Source: DATARH01 sp963778385 (lineage in GTDB: Bacteria; Pseudomonadota; Alphaproteobacteria; ATCC43930; CGMCC-115725). Taken from it: a DNA stretch of 64,000 bases. The stretch covers positions 186,001-250,000 of the forward strand of contig CAVZUA010000026.1 in the NCBI GenBank assembly GCA_963778385.1, read 5' to 3'. How positions within the stretch are numbered: the stretch's first letter is position 1; every line of letters starts with the position of its first letter. Positions 25,884 to 33,880 of the stretch are shown here, piece after piece. Below the pieces are notes generated by a model. That model searched no databases. It had not been told where the DNA came from and saw only the letters and a list, made by a program, of their open reading frames with translations. A program made the translations under genes and the position numbers.

Positions 25884-27572
25884 ATGAAGACCGGACACCC
25901 CGCATATGCCGGTTGGACTCGCCGTGACATGCTGCGCGGCGGCGCGGCGGCGTTGATGGGGGCTTACGGGCTGTCCCCGCGCTACGGTCTCGCGGCCGAC
26001 ATGCCGCTGGAATATGACGGCTCGAAATTTCAGATGGCGGCGGCGGAGCCCAGCCCGAAGCGTGGCGGGGTGATGCGCTACGGCATCCTCAACCGGCCGC
26101 CGCATTTCGATGTGCATCAATCCGGCACCGTCGGCAACATCGGCACCCAGGGTTGCATGTTCGACAATCTGATCCGGCGTGATCCGCGCGACAGCGGCAA
26201 GAGCATCGTCCCCGATCTGGCGCATAGCTGGGAAATCAGCAAGGACGCCAAGACCTATACCTTTCACCTGCGCCAGGGTGTCCAGTTCCACGATGGGACG
26301 GATTTTACTTCGGCTGATATCAAAGCGACCTTCGACCGCATCAGGAAGCCGCCCAGCGGGGTCAGCATCCCGCGCACGCCGCTGTTCCGGGCGGTCAGCG
26401 AGATCAACGCGCGCGACAAGTACACCGTCGAGTTTAAGCTCGACGCGCCGCGCTCGGTCAATTTTATGATGTCTGCCTTTGCCAGCGGCTGGAACGTCGT
26501 TTTCAGCAAAAAGACGCTGGAAGAGAACAATTACGACCTGCGCAAGGTGTTCAACATCCCCGGCACCGGTCCGTTCAGGACGCAACGGCGGGTCGAGAAC
26601 GAAGTCTGGGTGATGGAGCGGAACCAGAACTACTGGAACAAGGGGCTGCCGTATCTCGACGGTCTCGAAGTTTACCATCTCCTGCCGTTTTCGCCGGAGC
26701 TTGGGGCGGCCATTCTGTCGGGGCGGGTGGATTACGCGCGCGCGCTCGACCCCGGCACCGCCCGCAAGGCGGCGACCATGCCCGGCCTGTCGACCGCCAA
26801 ATTCTATCAAAGCGTCATTCACGCGACCTGGATGAATGCCAAAAGACCGCCGTTTGATGATCCGCGGGTGCGGCGCGCGATGCATCTGCTGTTCGACAAG
26901 CAGGTGCTGGTGGATGTCGTGAAGGATGTGTCGCCGCTAATGACCGGCGGGTTCATCTATCCGTTTTCCGAGTTCGCCACGCCCAAGGACCAGCTCGTCA
27001 AGCGGCTTGGCTACCAGGAGGATTCCGGTCCCGCGATCAAGGAGGCGAAAGCGCTATTGGCTGCTGCCGGCCAGACCAAGATGCGCGACCTCGATTTCAT
27101 GGTGCGCGACCTCAACCACCACAAGCTCTTCGCCCAGGCCATGCAGGCAATGCTGAAGGAGATGGGCATCCAGGCCAATCTGCGCACGGCGGTCGAGTCG
27201 ATCTGGTTCGGCGACGCGACGGCCGGCAACTTTGACTTGGCCGTCGGCGCGATCGTGTCGACACTGCTCGATCCTTCGGATTATTTCAATGCGTGGTACC
27301 GCACCGGCGGACCGCAGAACTACTCGTTCTGGCACGACGAGGCGTTCGACAAGCTGGTGGATCAGATCGACATCGAGACCGATCCCACCAAGCGCCTGGC
27401 GCTGGTCCGCCAGGCCGAGGACGTCATGGAGCAGGACCCGCCGCTGGTGCCGGTCGCCTGGGAGAACATCCTCGACGTCTGGTACAACTACGTGAAGGGC
27501 CACAATCCGAAGGATTATTTCGGCATCTACGATGTGGTCCGGTTCGACACGTACTGGCTCGACAAGGCCTGA
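25884..27572 (+). CDS. ABC transporter substrate-binding protein, peptide family (SBP_bac_5)
   Basis: This is a 562-residue periplasmic solute-binding protein of the dipeptide/nickel/oligopeptide family. A Tat-type signal is visible (TRRDMLRGGAAALMGAYGLS, residues 12-31, with the twin Arg). The mature part carries family landmarks: PDLAHSWEISKDAKTYTFHL, RQGVQFHDGTDFTSADIKAT and GTGPFRTQ. ATP-binding and permease genes are absent nearby, so it either works with a transporter encoded elsewhere or serves as an orphan sensor. The ATG has GGAGG about 10 bases upstream. The 205-base gap to the divergent repeat-protein gene should hold promoters for both. Confidence 0.93.
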   Translation: MKTGHPAYAGWTRRDMLRGGAAALMGAYGLSPRYGLAADMPLEYDGSKFQMAAAEPSPKRGGVMRYGILNRPPHFDVHQSGTVGNIGTQGCMFDNLIRRDPRDSGKSIVPDLAHSWEISKDAKTYTFHLRQGVQFHDGTDFTSADIKATFDRIRKPPSGVSIPRTPLFRAVSEINARDKYTVEFKLDAPRSVNFMMSAFASGWNVVFSKKTLEENNYDLRKVFNIPGTGPFRTQRRVENEVWVMERNQNYWNKGLPYLDGLEVYHLLPFSPELGAAILSGRVDYARALDPGTARKAATMPGLSTAKFYQSVIHATWMNAKRPPFDDPRVRRAMHLLFDKQVLVDVVKDVSPLMTGGFIYPFSEFATPKDQLVKRLGYQEDSGPAIKEAKALLAAAGQTKMRDLDFMVRDLNHHKLFAQAMQAMLKEMGIQANLRTAVESIWFGDATAGNFDLAVGAIVSTLLDPSDYFNAWYRTGGPQNYSFWHDEAFDKLVDQIDIETDPTKRLALVRQAEDVMEQDPPLVPVAWENILDVWYNYVKGHNPKDYFGIYDVVRFDTYWLDKA

Positions 27573-27631
27573 TCAACGGGCTTTGTCGTCGCGAGCCGGG
27601 CCGATCGGCTCAGCTCAGCTCAGCTCATGCT

Positions 27632-27662
27632 GGCGGCGGAGAGCGGTGACGCCTCCGCCGCC
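27632..27662. terminator. Hairpin between convergent genes, possible terminator
   Basis: A perfect 10-base-pair GC stem (27632-27641 with 27653-27662) has an 11-base loop. It lies between the solute-binding gene and the convergent glycine-rich gene, where a bidirectional terminator would be expected. No T-run follows. Just upstream is a four-copy GCTCA tandem at 27608-27627. Confidence 0.45.
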
Positions 27663-27693
27663 GGTCGCGTCTTGCGCCGGGACAAGCCTCGGC

Positions 27694-28302
27694 TTACAGC
27701 CCGCAGTTCGGGTAATTCGGGTACGGGCAATAGGTCGAGGGATAGCCATAGGCGGGTGCGGGGTAGTAGTAGTTCGGCGAGGCGGCCGCGGCGCCGACCG
27801 CGGCGCCTACCGCGACACCGGCAGCGACGCCGCCCCAGCCATAGCCACCGCCGCCGCCGTAATACCCGCCGCCGGAGACGTTGACGTTGCGGTTCACATT
27901 ACCCACATTGACGTTACCGCGGTTGACGGTGTTGCCGCTGAAGTTGCCGCGATTGCCGCCGGAGACCCCGGACCAGTTCCCGCCGCCACGGTTGAAGTTG
28001 CCTCCGCCCCCTCGTCCGGCGTAACCGCCGCCACCTCTGCCACCGCTGAAGCCGCCACCGCCGCCGCGGCCGCCACCGCTGAAGCCGCCACCACCTCGGC
28101 CGCCACCACCTCGGCCGCCACCACCACCGCCGCGGCCGCCCCCGCCGCGCACCAGCACCAGCGGCGCATCCGTCGCACCGGCCGCCGCGGCAGCGATATC
28201 GCGGGGCGCAGCGCCGCCCAAGGCCGCTGGGGCGGCGGGTACCGTGCTCGCGGTCAACGCGATGACGGCGATTGGCGCTATGTAAAGCAGATGCTTGTTC
28301 AT
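27694..28302 (-). CDS. Secreted glycine-rich protein
   Basis: The start is the ATG at 28302, with GGGAGG eight bases upstream. The roughly 202-residue protein has a Sec signal peptide (MNKHLLYIAPIAVIALTAST, cleavage near PAAPA). Its centre is almost all Gly and Arg (repeats such as RGGGGRGGGG and GGFSGG), followed by an Asn/Val-rich stretch (GNVNRNVNVSGG). After a hydrophobic Ala/Gly segment (VAAGVAVGAAVGAAAA), the tail is Tyr/Pro-rich (YYYPAPAYGYP, CPYPNYPNC). Similar proteins are common and uncharacterised in alphaproteobacteria. A surface or envelope structural role is possible. Low complexity prevents a family call. Confidence 0.75.
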   Translation of the reverse strand: MNKHLLYIAPIAVIALTASTVPAAPAALGGAAPRDIAAAAAGATDAPLVLVRGGGGRGGGGGGRGGGGRGGGGFSGGGRGGGGGFSGGRGGGGYAGRGGGGNFNRGGGNWSGVSGGNRGNFSGNTVNRGNVNVGNVNRNVNVSGGGYYGGGGGYGWGGVAAGVAVGAAVGAAAASPNYYYPAPAYGYPSTYCPYPNYPNCGL

Positions 28303-28466
28303 CTCTGCGGCCTCCCTTGATGTATTCGGCCTCGGTCGTTCCGTCGTTCGCGAAGAGCTTGCGGCGCGGACAGCAGTCTTGCAAGATGCTTTAGACGGCG
28401 CGCGTTGGAAATGGCGCGATAAACCGGACGCGGACAACAAACGTTCTCATATCGGGGAGCAACGCG

Positions 28467-28874
28467 ATGAATGGGAAACCTGCAATTTTATTGTTGTCGG
28501 GCTTGTTGTTTGCCTGTGCACCAGTGCCTCCGCCGCCCGCTCCGGCGCCGGCGGCGCCAGCCCGCGCGGCAGCCCCGGCTCCCGCACCGGCGCCCGTCGA
28601 CCGTTTCGTCAGCATCCAGGGAGCGCGGTGCGGCGAACTGATGGCCTTGCAGCCCGACGATCGCGTCGAGGCATCGATGTTCTATATCGGCTATATGGCG
28701 AGACGCTACGGGGTAAGGGCCGTCAATGTCGGGCTGATCCCCACTATGGTCGGCCTCGCAAGCGATTACTGCGCGGCGGAGCCCGATCGGACCATCGTGA
28801 GCGTGTTCGCCAAGGTCTATCGCGACACCCGAGGACGGCGGGCCAGAGACGCCATGACTTACTCAGTCAGGTGA
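28467..28874 (+). CDS. HdeA/HdeB-like periplasmic lipoprotein
   Basis: The 135-residue protein has a lipoprotein signal with L-F-A-C, the Cys at residue 17, then a Pro/Ala-rich spacer. The folded part matches the HdeA pattern: two Cys (RCGELMALQPDDR and ASDYCAAEPDRT) framing a short helical domain. HdeA-family proteins are acid-stress chaperones of the periplasm, but many distant members are uncharacterised. The lipobox is unusual, because classical HdeA is soluble. The ATG has GGGGAG upstream. It is oriented away from the divergent glycine-rich gene. Confidence 0.75.
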   Translation: MNGKPAILLLSGLLFACAPVPPPPAPAPAAPARAAAPAPAPAPVDRFVSIQGARCGELMALQPDDRVEASMFYIGYMARRYGVRAVNVGLIPTMVGLASDYCAAEPDRTIVSVFAKVYRDTRGRRARDAMTYSVR

Positions 28875-28987
28875 TCCGAGCAACTGCCCCGAGGGTCCTC
28901 ACGCCAACCGCCACCGGCGAGACTGCGGCATTTCAAAAGGGCGGGCGTCGGCCTATGCTCGACGTGCCCATTTTCACGGAGGGTGAC

Positions 28988-29410
28988 ATGGCCAACGACG
29001 TTTCGCCCATCAGCGTGTCCACCGGCATGAAGCCGGTTCATACCAGCGCCAAGGCGCCGGTGATGACCCCCGGCCGCCGCGATTTCTTCACCTATCGCGA
29101 TCTCGGCATCTCGGAAGGCAGCGCCGGCAAGATGCGCGGTCAGCTGATGAAGGCCAAGAACGGCATGACCGAGCCGACCGGCTGGCACTACCACACCTGC
29201 GAGAGCCAGTTTGTCTACTGTCTCAAGGGCTGGGTCGAGCTCGAATTCGAGGGCGCGCCGACGGTCCGCATGGAAGCCGGCGACTCGATGTTCATCCCCG
29301 GCGGCTGCATCCACAACGAGCTGCGCACCTCGAACGATGTCGAGATCCTCGAAGTCTCGGTGCCGGGCGAACTCGGCACCGTCCCGGTGGACGCCCCCGC
29401 CGGCCACTGA
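28988..29410 (+). CDS. Cupin-domain protein
   Basis: The start is the ATG at 28988 with GGAGGG four bases upstream; a long frame extending upstream is not the gene. The 140-residue protein has a single cupin barrel: motif 1 GWHYHTCESQFVYCLKGWVE and motif 2 GDSMFIPGGCIHNELR. The His/Glu positions suit metal binding. Such small cupins are often dioxygenase-like or sugar/small-molecule-binding proteins. No specific substrate can be assigned. It precedes the zinc dehydrogenase by about 160 bases on the same strand, with hairpin repeats between. Confidence 0.88.
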   Translation: MANDVSPISVSTGMKPVHTSAKAPVMTPGRRDFFTYRDLGISEGSAGKMRGQLMKAKNGMTEPTGWHYHTCESQFVYCLKGWVELEFEGAPTVRMEAGDSMFIPGGCIHNELRTSNDVEILEVSVPGELGTVPVDAPAGH

Positions 29411-29451
29411 GGTTGAGTCGCGGCGCCGACGTTAATCACCTCCCAGGCGTC

Positions 29452-29523
29452 GTCCCGGCGTAGGCCGGGACCCACGTTTCCGTTGCTTTGGCGGCGGAAA
29501 AGTGGATTCCGGCCTTCGCCGGA
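29452..29523. repeat. Pair of intergenic hairpins (palindromic repeat element)
   Basis: Two short palindromes lie between the cupin and dehydrogenase genes. One is GTCCCGGC-GTAG-GCCGGGAC (29452-29471) and the other TCCGGC-CTTC-GCCGGA (29508-29523). The surrounding sequence resembles the widespread alphaproteobacterial intergenic repeats built around CCGGAATGAC-like ends. It could act as a terminator or mRNA-stability element. Confidence 0.65.
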
Positions 29524-29567
29524 GTGACGAGGCGTTGATCTGTCTAACCCAAGAGGCTCCCTCGCCC

Positions 29568-30683
29568 ATGACCTCGGCGCGCAGCAACGAATACCTAATC
29601 CCCGAGACGATGAAGGCCTGGGTGCTCGGCGGGCCGGACGAGTTGTCGCTGGTCGACAAGAAGGTCCCGGAGCCGGGGCCGGCCGAGGTGCTGGTGCGGA
29701 TCGATGCGATCGCGGTCTGCGCGACCGATATCGAGGTGTTGAAGCACGGCGTGCCGGCGATGATCGAGGGCGAACTGCCGTTCAACAAGGGCTTCACGCC
29801 TGGCCACGAATACATGGGCACGGTCGTTAAGCTCGGACCGACGGTGGACGAGTTCGCGGTCGGCGACCGGGTCTCGGTCGAAATCCATGCCGGGTGCGGG
29901 CGCTGCCCGCGCTGCCGCGAGGGCATGTACACCTCGTGTCTCAATTACGGCTGGCATTCGAAGGGCCATCGCGCCAACGGCTTCACCACCGATGGCGGCT
30001 TCGCCGAATACGCGATCAACAACGTCAACACGATGGTCCATATCCCGGACAGCATCAGCGATGCCGAGGCGACGCTGATCGTTACCGCCGGCACCGCGAT
30101 GTACGGGCTCGACGTGATGGGCGGGGTCATCGCCGGCGAGCCGGTGGTGGTGGTCGGCCCGGGGCCGATCGGGCTGATGGGGGTCGGCGTCGCCAAGGCG
30201 CTGGGCGCGCAGCCGGTGATCCTCACCGGCACCCGCGACAGCCGCTTGGAGATGGGCAAGAGGCTCGGCGCCGACCATGTCGTCAACGTCAGCCGCGAGG
30301 ATCCGGTCGAAGCGGTGATGCGGCTGACCGGCGGTAAGGGCGTCAATTACGTGCTCGAATGCTCGGGCGCGGCGAACGCGCTCAACGAGGCGGGGCGCAT
30401 GGTCACTCGCGGCGGGCGCATCTGCCTCGCGGCGTTCCCGCACGAGCCGGTGATGGTCGACCTCGCGCATCTCGTGCGCAACAATATTTACGTCTTCGGC
30501 ATTCGCGGCGAAGGCAAGAGCGCGACCCACCGCGCCGCCGCGCTAATCGCGCAAAAGCGCTTCGAGGCAAAGCTGATCCACACCCACACCTTCCCTTTGT
30601 CGGAGGTGCCGACCGCGATCCGCTACGCCCGCGACCGGGTCGAGGACGCGATCAAGGTCGTGGTGCAGAACCGGGCGGAGTGA
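29568..30683 (+). CDS. Zinc-dependent alcohol dehydrogenase (MDR family)
   Basis: The 371-residue enzyme starts at the ATG at 29568. It has a GroES-like N-terminal domain with catalytic-zinc residues in AVCATDIEVLKHG and FTPGHEYMGTV. The structural-zinc four-Cys lobe is GCGRCPRCREGMYTSC. A Rossmann NAD(P) domain has VVVVGPGPIGLMGVGVAKAL. The reaction is oxidation of an alcohol or polyol to the carbonyl. The full structural lobe and the GFAEYAIN segment fit the threonine/sorbitol dehydrogenase branch; the substrate is unknown. Its stop overlaps the start of the HicB-like gene by one base. Confidence 0.9.
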   Translation: MTSARSNEYLIPETMKAWVLGGPDELSLVDKKVPEPGPAEVLVRIDAIAVCATDIEVLKHGVPAMIEGELPFNKGFTPGHEYMGTVVKLGPTVDEFAVGDRVSVEIHAGCGRCPRCREGMYTSCLNYGWHSKGHRANGFTTDGGFAEYAINNVNTMVHIPDSISDAEATLIVTAGTAMYGLDVMGGVIAGEPVVVVGPGPIGLMGVGVAKALGAQPVILTGTRDSRLEMGKRLGADHVVNVSREDPVEAVMRLTGGKGVNYVLECSGAANALNEAGRMVTRGGRICLAAFPHEPVMVDLAHLVRNNIYVFGIRGEGKSATHRAAALIAQKRFEAKLIHTHTFPLSEVPTAIRYARDRVEDAIKVVVQNRAE

Positions 30684-30913
30684 TGCTCAAGATCGAGATC
30701 GAACAGGAAGAGGACGGCCGCTGGATCGGCGAAATCAGCGAATTGCCGGGGGTGCTGGTCTATGCCGCCAGCGCGGATGAGGCACGCATCAAAGCCACCG
30801 CGTTGGCTTTGCGGGTTATTGCCGATGAGATCGAGCATCTATCAAATCCAAGTGTGGTGCCGGCCCCCACCCCAATCCTCCCCCGTGACCACGGGGGAGG
30901 GAGAGCCGCGTAG
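30683..30913 (+). CDS. HicB-like (UPF0150) small protein without HicA
   Basis: The 76-residue protein begins with the HicB partial-RNase-H-like fold (MLKIEIEQEEDGRWIGEISE, then LPGVLVYAASADEARIKATA, ALALRVIADEIEH). HicB normally neutralises the mRNA-cleaving toxin HicA, but no HicA gene is adjacent. The start shares a base with the dehydrogenase stop, so it is translationally coupled to it. The last 15 residues run into the palindromic intergenic repeat at 30877-30900, so the natural C-terminus may have been replaced by repeat insertion. It may be a stand-alone HicB-fold protein rather than an antitoxin. Confidence 0.75.
   Translation: MLKIEIEQEEDGRWIGEISELPGVLVYAASADEARIKATALALRVIADEIEHLSNPSVVPAPTPILPRDHGGGRAA
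30877..30900. repeat. Perfect palindromic repeat hairpin
   Basis: An 11-base-pair perfect stem (30877-30887 with 30890-30900, unit CCTCCCCCGTG) has a two-base loop. A second small palindrome, AGCCGC-GTA-GCGGCT, follows. This is the type of hairpin repeat found scattered in alphaproteobacterial intergenic DNA. It overlaps the 3' end of the HicB-like gene. Confidence 0.75.
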
Positions 30914-30960
30914 CGGCTGGGAGGGGGCCGGCACAGTAGTTGCCACTGAGCGGCTTCACC

Positions 30961-31434
30961 CTAATGCGCCTGTGGGAGCGCCGCTGCGCGGTGCGCGGCG
31001 GTGTGGTGGTGTTGCTGGGCGGGATGCGATGGCGCGGGGGGCAGCGGTGTCACGGCGCCCGCCGGTGACAGCGGCTCGGCCTGGGCGGACGGGATCAGCG
31101 GGTGATAGCCGTTATTGGCTTCCTGGCGGCGGATGTCGTTTCCCGGCAGGTGGCTCGGGCTGTACGGGTAGTAGGGCACTGGGCTCGGGCCGGCGGTGAT
31201 CGGCGCCGGGGCGACAGAAGTTGCTGTCGCCGGCAGATACTTTCGGTAGCAGGCTTGGCGGTCGTCGGCGTCCAGGCGGTTGAAGTTCTTGTTGTGCTCG
31301 ATGCATTGCTGCATCGCGGCTTCCTTGGCCGGGTCGGAGGGATAGGCGGCAGTGTACTGATCGATGATCTTGTCGCGGTGCACGTACGCCAGGCACGCGA
31401 CCGAAAAAACCAGTGGGACCATGACCAGTCGCAT
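30961..31434 (-). CDS. Hypothetical secreted or membrane-anchored protein
   Basis: The 157-residue frame has a hydrophobic N-terminal segment (MRLVMVPLVFSVACLAYV), then a polar domain with paired Cys (AAMQQCIEHNKNFNRLDA, DDRQACYRKYLP). Its tail is Pro/Tyr/His/Ala-rich and disordered-looking. This is a plausible signal-anchored periplasmic protein. No family was recognised. It is divergent from the D-2-hydroxyacid dehydrogenase that starts 114 bases away. Overlapping frames in the same stretch look like noise. Confidence 0.65.
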   Translation of the reverse strand: MRLVMVPLVFSVACLAYVHRDKIIDQYTAAYPSDPAKEAAMQQCIEHNKNFNRLDADDRQACYRKYLPATATSVAPAPITAGPSPVPYYPYSPSHLPGNDIRRQEANNGYHPLIPSAQAEPLSPAGAVTPLPPAPSHPAQQHHHTAAHRAAALPQAH

Positions 31435-31547
31435 CGCGGACCTTAAAGGGCGGCGTCATGCTGTCGCGATCGGCAGGTTTGCGCGATCATTGTAAATATA
31501 TTGTAACGGCCAGCCTCACGCTTGGCCATCATTTCGCGGGGTTGATC

Positions 31548-32516
31548 ATGATTGCGCCGGCTGACAAGCTCACTATCTGCTTCGCGCATGTCGCTTACCG
31601 GCTGCACGAGCGGTTCGCGCTGCAGAACACCGGCATCGCCAGCTTTGAGGTACGCGACGCGGAGACGCTCACGGCGCGGCTTCCCGAGGCGAATGTGCTG
31701 GTGATTTCCGGGCTGTGGCGCAACAGCCTGCTGGAGCAGGCCGGCAGACTGCGCTTCATCCAGTCGATCGGCGCCGGCACCGACCAGTTTCCGCGAGACG
31801 AGCTGGCGAAGCGCGGCATCCGTCTGGCGAGCGCCGCCGGGGTCAATGCGCGGGCCGTGGCCGAGCATGCTATGGCATTGATCCTGGCGCTGGCGCGGCG
31901 GCTGCCGGAAGCGCGCGACAACCAGGCGAAGCGCGTGTGGCGCGGGATGATCGGCGACCTCACGCAGCGCGAGGACGAACTCGGCGGCAAGACACTGCTG
32001 CTGGTCGGGCTGGGGCAGATCGGCGGACGGCTGGCGCAGTTCGCCAAGGCGTTCGACATGCGGGTCGTGGCGTTTCGGCAGAACCCAGCCGCCGGCGCCG
32101 GCGCGGCGGACGAGGTGCACCCAACGCGTGCGTTCAAATCGCTGCTGCCGCAGGCGGATTTTGTCGCGCTGTGCTGCCCGCTGACCGCCGAGACCGAGAA
32201 TCTCGTCGACGCAGCGGCGCTGGCGGCGATGAAGCCGTCGACCTATCTCGTCAATGTCGCGCGCGGCCGGGTGGTCGACGAGGCCGCGTTGGCCGCGGCG
32301 CTGGCTGCGCATCGCATCGCCGGCGCCGGCATCGACGTCACGGTCGAGGAGCCGCTGGCGCCGGCATCGCCGCTATGGGGCATGGAGCACGTGCTGATCA
32401 CCCCGCACACCGCCGGCGAAACGCGGCGCTACGAGGACAACGTGATCGAGATTCTGCGCGACAATCTCGGCCGGTTATGGCGCGGCGAGACCGTGCTGCG
32501 CAATCAGGTGGTTTGA
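31548..32516 (+). CDS. D-2-hydroxyacid dehydrogenase
   Basis: From the ATG at 31548 the enzyme has 322 residues, typical of the family. The N-terminal substrate half holds FIQSIGAGTDQFPRDELAKR. The NAD(P)-binding fold has LLLVGLGQIGGRLAQFA, a G-x-G-x-x-G motif. The catalytic triad is visible as Arg in VNVARGRVVDE, Glu in DVTVEEPLAP and His in LITPHTAGE. The reaction is reversible reduction of a 2-keto acid to a D-2-hydroxy acid. The substrate could be glyoxylate, hydroxypyruvate or another keto acid. A longer frame from 31458 is possible but lacks support. Confidence 0.92.
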   Translation: MIAPADKLTICFAHVAYRLHERFALQNTGIASFEVRDAETLTARLPEANVLVISGLWRNSLLEQAGRLRFIQSIGAGTDQFPRDELAKRGIRLASAAGVNARAVAEHAMALILALARRLPEARDNQAKRVWRGMIGDLTQREDELGGKTLLLVGLGQIGGRLAQFAKAFDMRVVAFRQNPAAGAGAADEVHPTRAFKSLLPQADFVALCCPLTAETENLVDAAALAAMKPSTYLVNVARGRVVDEAALAAALAAHRIAGAGIDVTVEEPLAPASPLWGMEHVLITPHTAGETRRYEDNVIEILRDNLGRLWRGETVLRNQVV

Positions 32517-32539
32517 ACGCCTCCTGACTGCCGCAGGGT

Positions 32540-32870
32540 CGGGGTGCGTCCTTCGAGGCTCCCTTCGGTCGCACCTCAGGATGACGGTGGTTTTGGTGGC
32601 ATCGCACAGGCGCCCGTCATCCTGAGAATCTAACTCGAAATTACCTACGTCATTCCGGGCGACCCCGCAGGGCCGAACCCGGAACCCATGAACACGGTCT
32701 TATCCAAGGTGGCTGTGATGTCGGAACCCGCTTTTCGAGTTTCGTGTTCATGGGTTCGGGTTCATCGCTGCGCGATGCCCCGGAATGACGCGTAACAAGC
32801 ACCCATGCCACGAGCAAAACGCATTTTCCAGTCAGGCTCTGAGGAAGCCGCGAAGCGGCTGTCTCGAAGG
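32540..32870. repeat. Mosaic of inverted intergenic repeats
   Basis: The 414-base gap between the dehydrogenase and the VOC gene holds no convincing gene. It contains a 13-base perfect inverted repeat (32575-32587 with 32614-32626). A larger, imperfect inverted pair of about 48 bases (32648-32696 with 32743-32790) both begins with CGTCATTCCGG-like ends and reaches AACCCATGAACACG-like inner ends. Further on, TCGAAGGACGCA near 32861 is the inverse of GCGTCCTTCGA near 32547. This is typical alphaproteobacterial dispersed-repeat material, possibly a MITE-like remnant. No transposase or target duplication was identified. Confidence 0.7.
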
Positions 32871-32930
32871 ACGCAAGACCGCAAGCCGGCACCGTGCTAT
32901 CTTTGGGACACCGATTTCAGGAGGATTGCG

Positions 32931-33422
32931 ATGATCCATCATCTGTCGATCGCTGCCGCCAACCCCAAGCAGGCCGCCGATGTGCTGGCGGAGCTGATGG
33001 GCGGCAAGGCAGTGCCGTTTCCGCCCAATCCGGGCAGCTTCTTTGCGCTGCAGCTCGACGAGCATGGCTCTGGGGTCGAGGTTTATCCGGCCGGCACCGA
33101 GCTGGAGCCGGGCGGCGATGTCGGCGGCAGTTTCATGAAGCGCCAGCCGCGCGGTTATGGCTCGACGCATTTCGCACTCAGCGTGAAGACCGATCCGGAT
33201 ACCGTGAAGCAGGTCGCCGAGAAAGCCGGGTGGCATTGTTATGACTGCAATCGCGGGCCGTTCCACGTGATCGAGGTCTGGGTCGAGAACAACACGATGG
33301 TCGAGATCCTGCCGCCCGCCTACGCGGCCGAGTACCTCGCCTTCACCAATCCGCAGAAGGTCCTGGCGTCGATGACCGCGGCGGGCACCTCGGCCGCCCG
33401 CCATGCGCGGAGCGCCGCTTAG
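32931..33422 (+). CDS. VOC (glyoxalase/dioxygenase-fold) family protein
   Basis: The start is the ATG at 32931 with AGGAGG six bases upstream; the open frame before it is repeat DNA. The 163-residue protein has two VOC half-modules with the expected metal-ligand positions: His in MIHHLSI, Glu in VEVYPAGTE, His in STHFALSVKT and Glu in MVEILPPAYA. VOC proteins include glyoxalases, dioxygenases and antibiotic-binding proteins. The substrate cannot be assigned. The C-terminus is an Ala/Arg-rich tail. It lies downstream of the repeat mosaic and is probably monocistronic. Confidence 0.85.
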   Translation: MIHHLSIAAANPKQAADVLAELMGGKAVPFPPNPGSFFALQLDEHGSGVEVYPAGTELEPGGDVGGSFMKRQPRGYGSTHFALSVKTDPDTVKQVAEKAGWHCYDCNRGPFHVIEVWVENNTMVEILPPAYAAEYLAFTNPQKVLASMTAAGTSAARHARSAA

Positions 33423-33444
33423 TCAAGCGACGCGACGGGGCGGG

Positions 33445-33681
33445 TTACAGCGCGGGTTCCTTGCCAAGGACGGCGTCGGCGCGGTCGAACAGGTCGCGAC
33501 GACGCTGCCACGCCTGCTGGTTACAACTCCGGCTGATGCCGCTGTAGTAATGCAGCAACAGGTCGCGATCCGACAGCGAGGCGCACAACTCGGCCCCACC
33601 ATCCGTTGTGGCGCCGCACCAGTCGCACCGCGCCCGCAGCCATGCCGGAGAGGCCCTGTCGCGGCTATCCATCGGCATCAC
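33445..33681 (-). CDS. Small hypothetical protein with CxxC motif
   Basis: This 78-residue minus-strand frame lies in the 458-base gap between the VOC gene and the outer-membrane protein gene. It contains C-D-W-C near residue 19 and two further Cys (AELCASL and SRSCNQQ), suggestive of metal or disulphide binding. A polar helical C-terminus follows (AWQRRRDLFDRADAVLG). No ribosome-binding site decides the start and no family was recognised. The remaining roughly 200 bases up to 33880 show no gene. Confidence 0.5.
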   Translation of the reverse strand: MMPMDSRDRASPAWLRARCDWCGATTDGGAELCASLSDRDLLLHYYSGISRSCNQQAWQRRRDLFDRADAVLGKEPAL

Positions 33682-33880
33682 CCACTTCCCCTGGACCGTC
33701 GAACGAAACTAGCCGCTCGGTCTAGCGGCCATTGTTCAATTCATGGTTAACGGTCGTCATGATCCGCGAGTTCCCGGCCTGCGCAATTTAGTATGCTTGT
33801 CAATAAATCGCTGATGTGCGACCCTATTCTAGGGGTTTCGGGCCATTTCCATGTGCTCGACTACAAGTTTAGGGACCACA

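Noticed and set aside
28295..28987. Upstream extension of the cupin gene
   Set aside because: It runs antisense or out of frame through the HdeA-like gene, and GGAGGG precedes the internal ATG at 28988.
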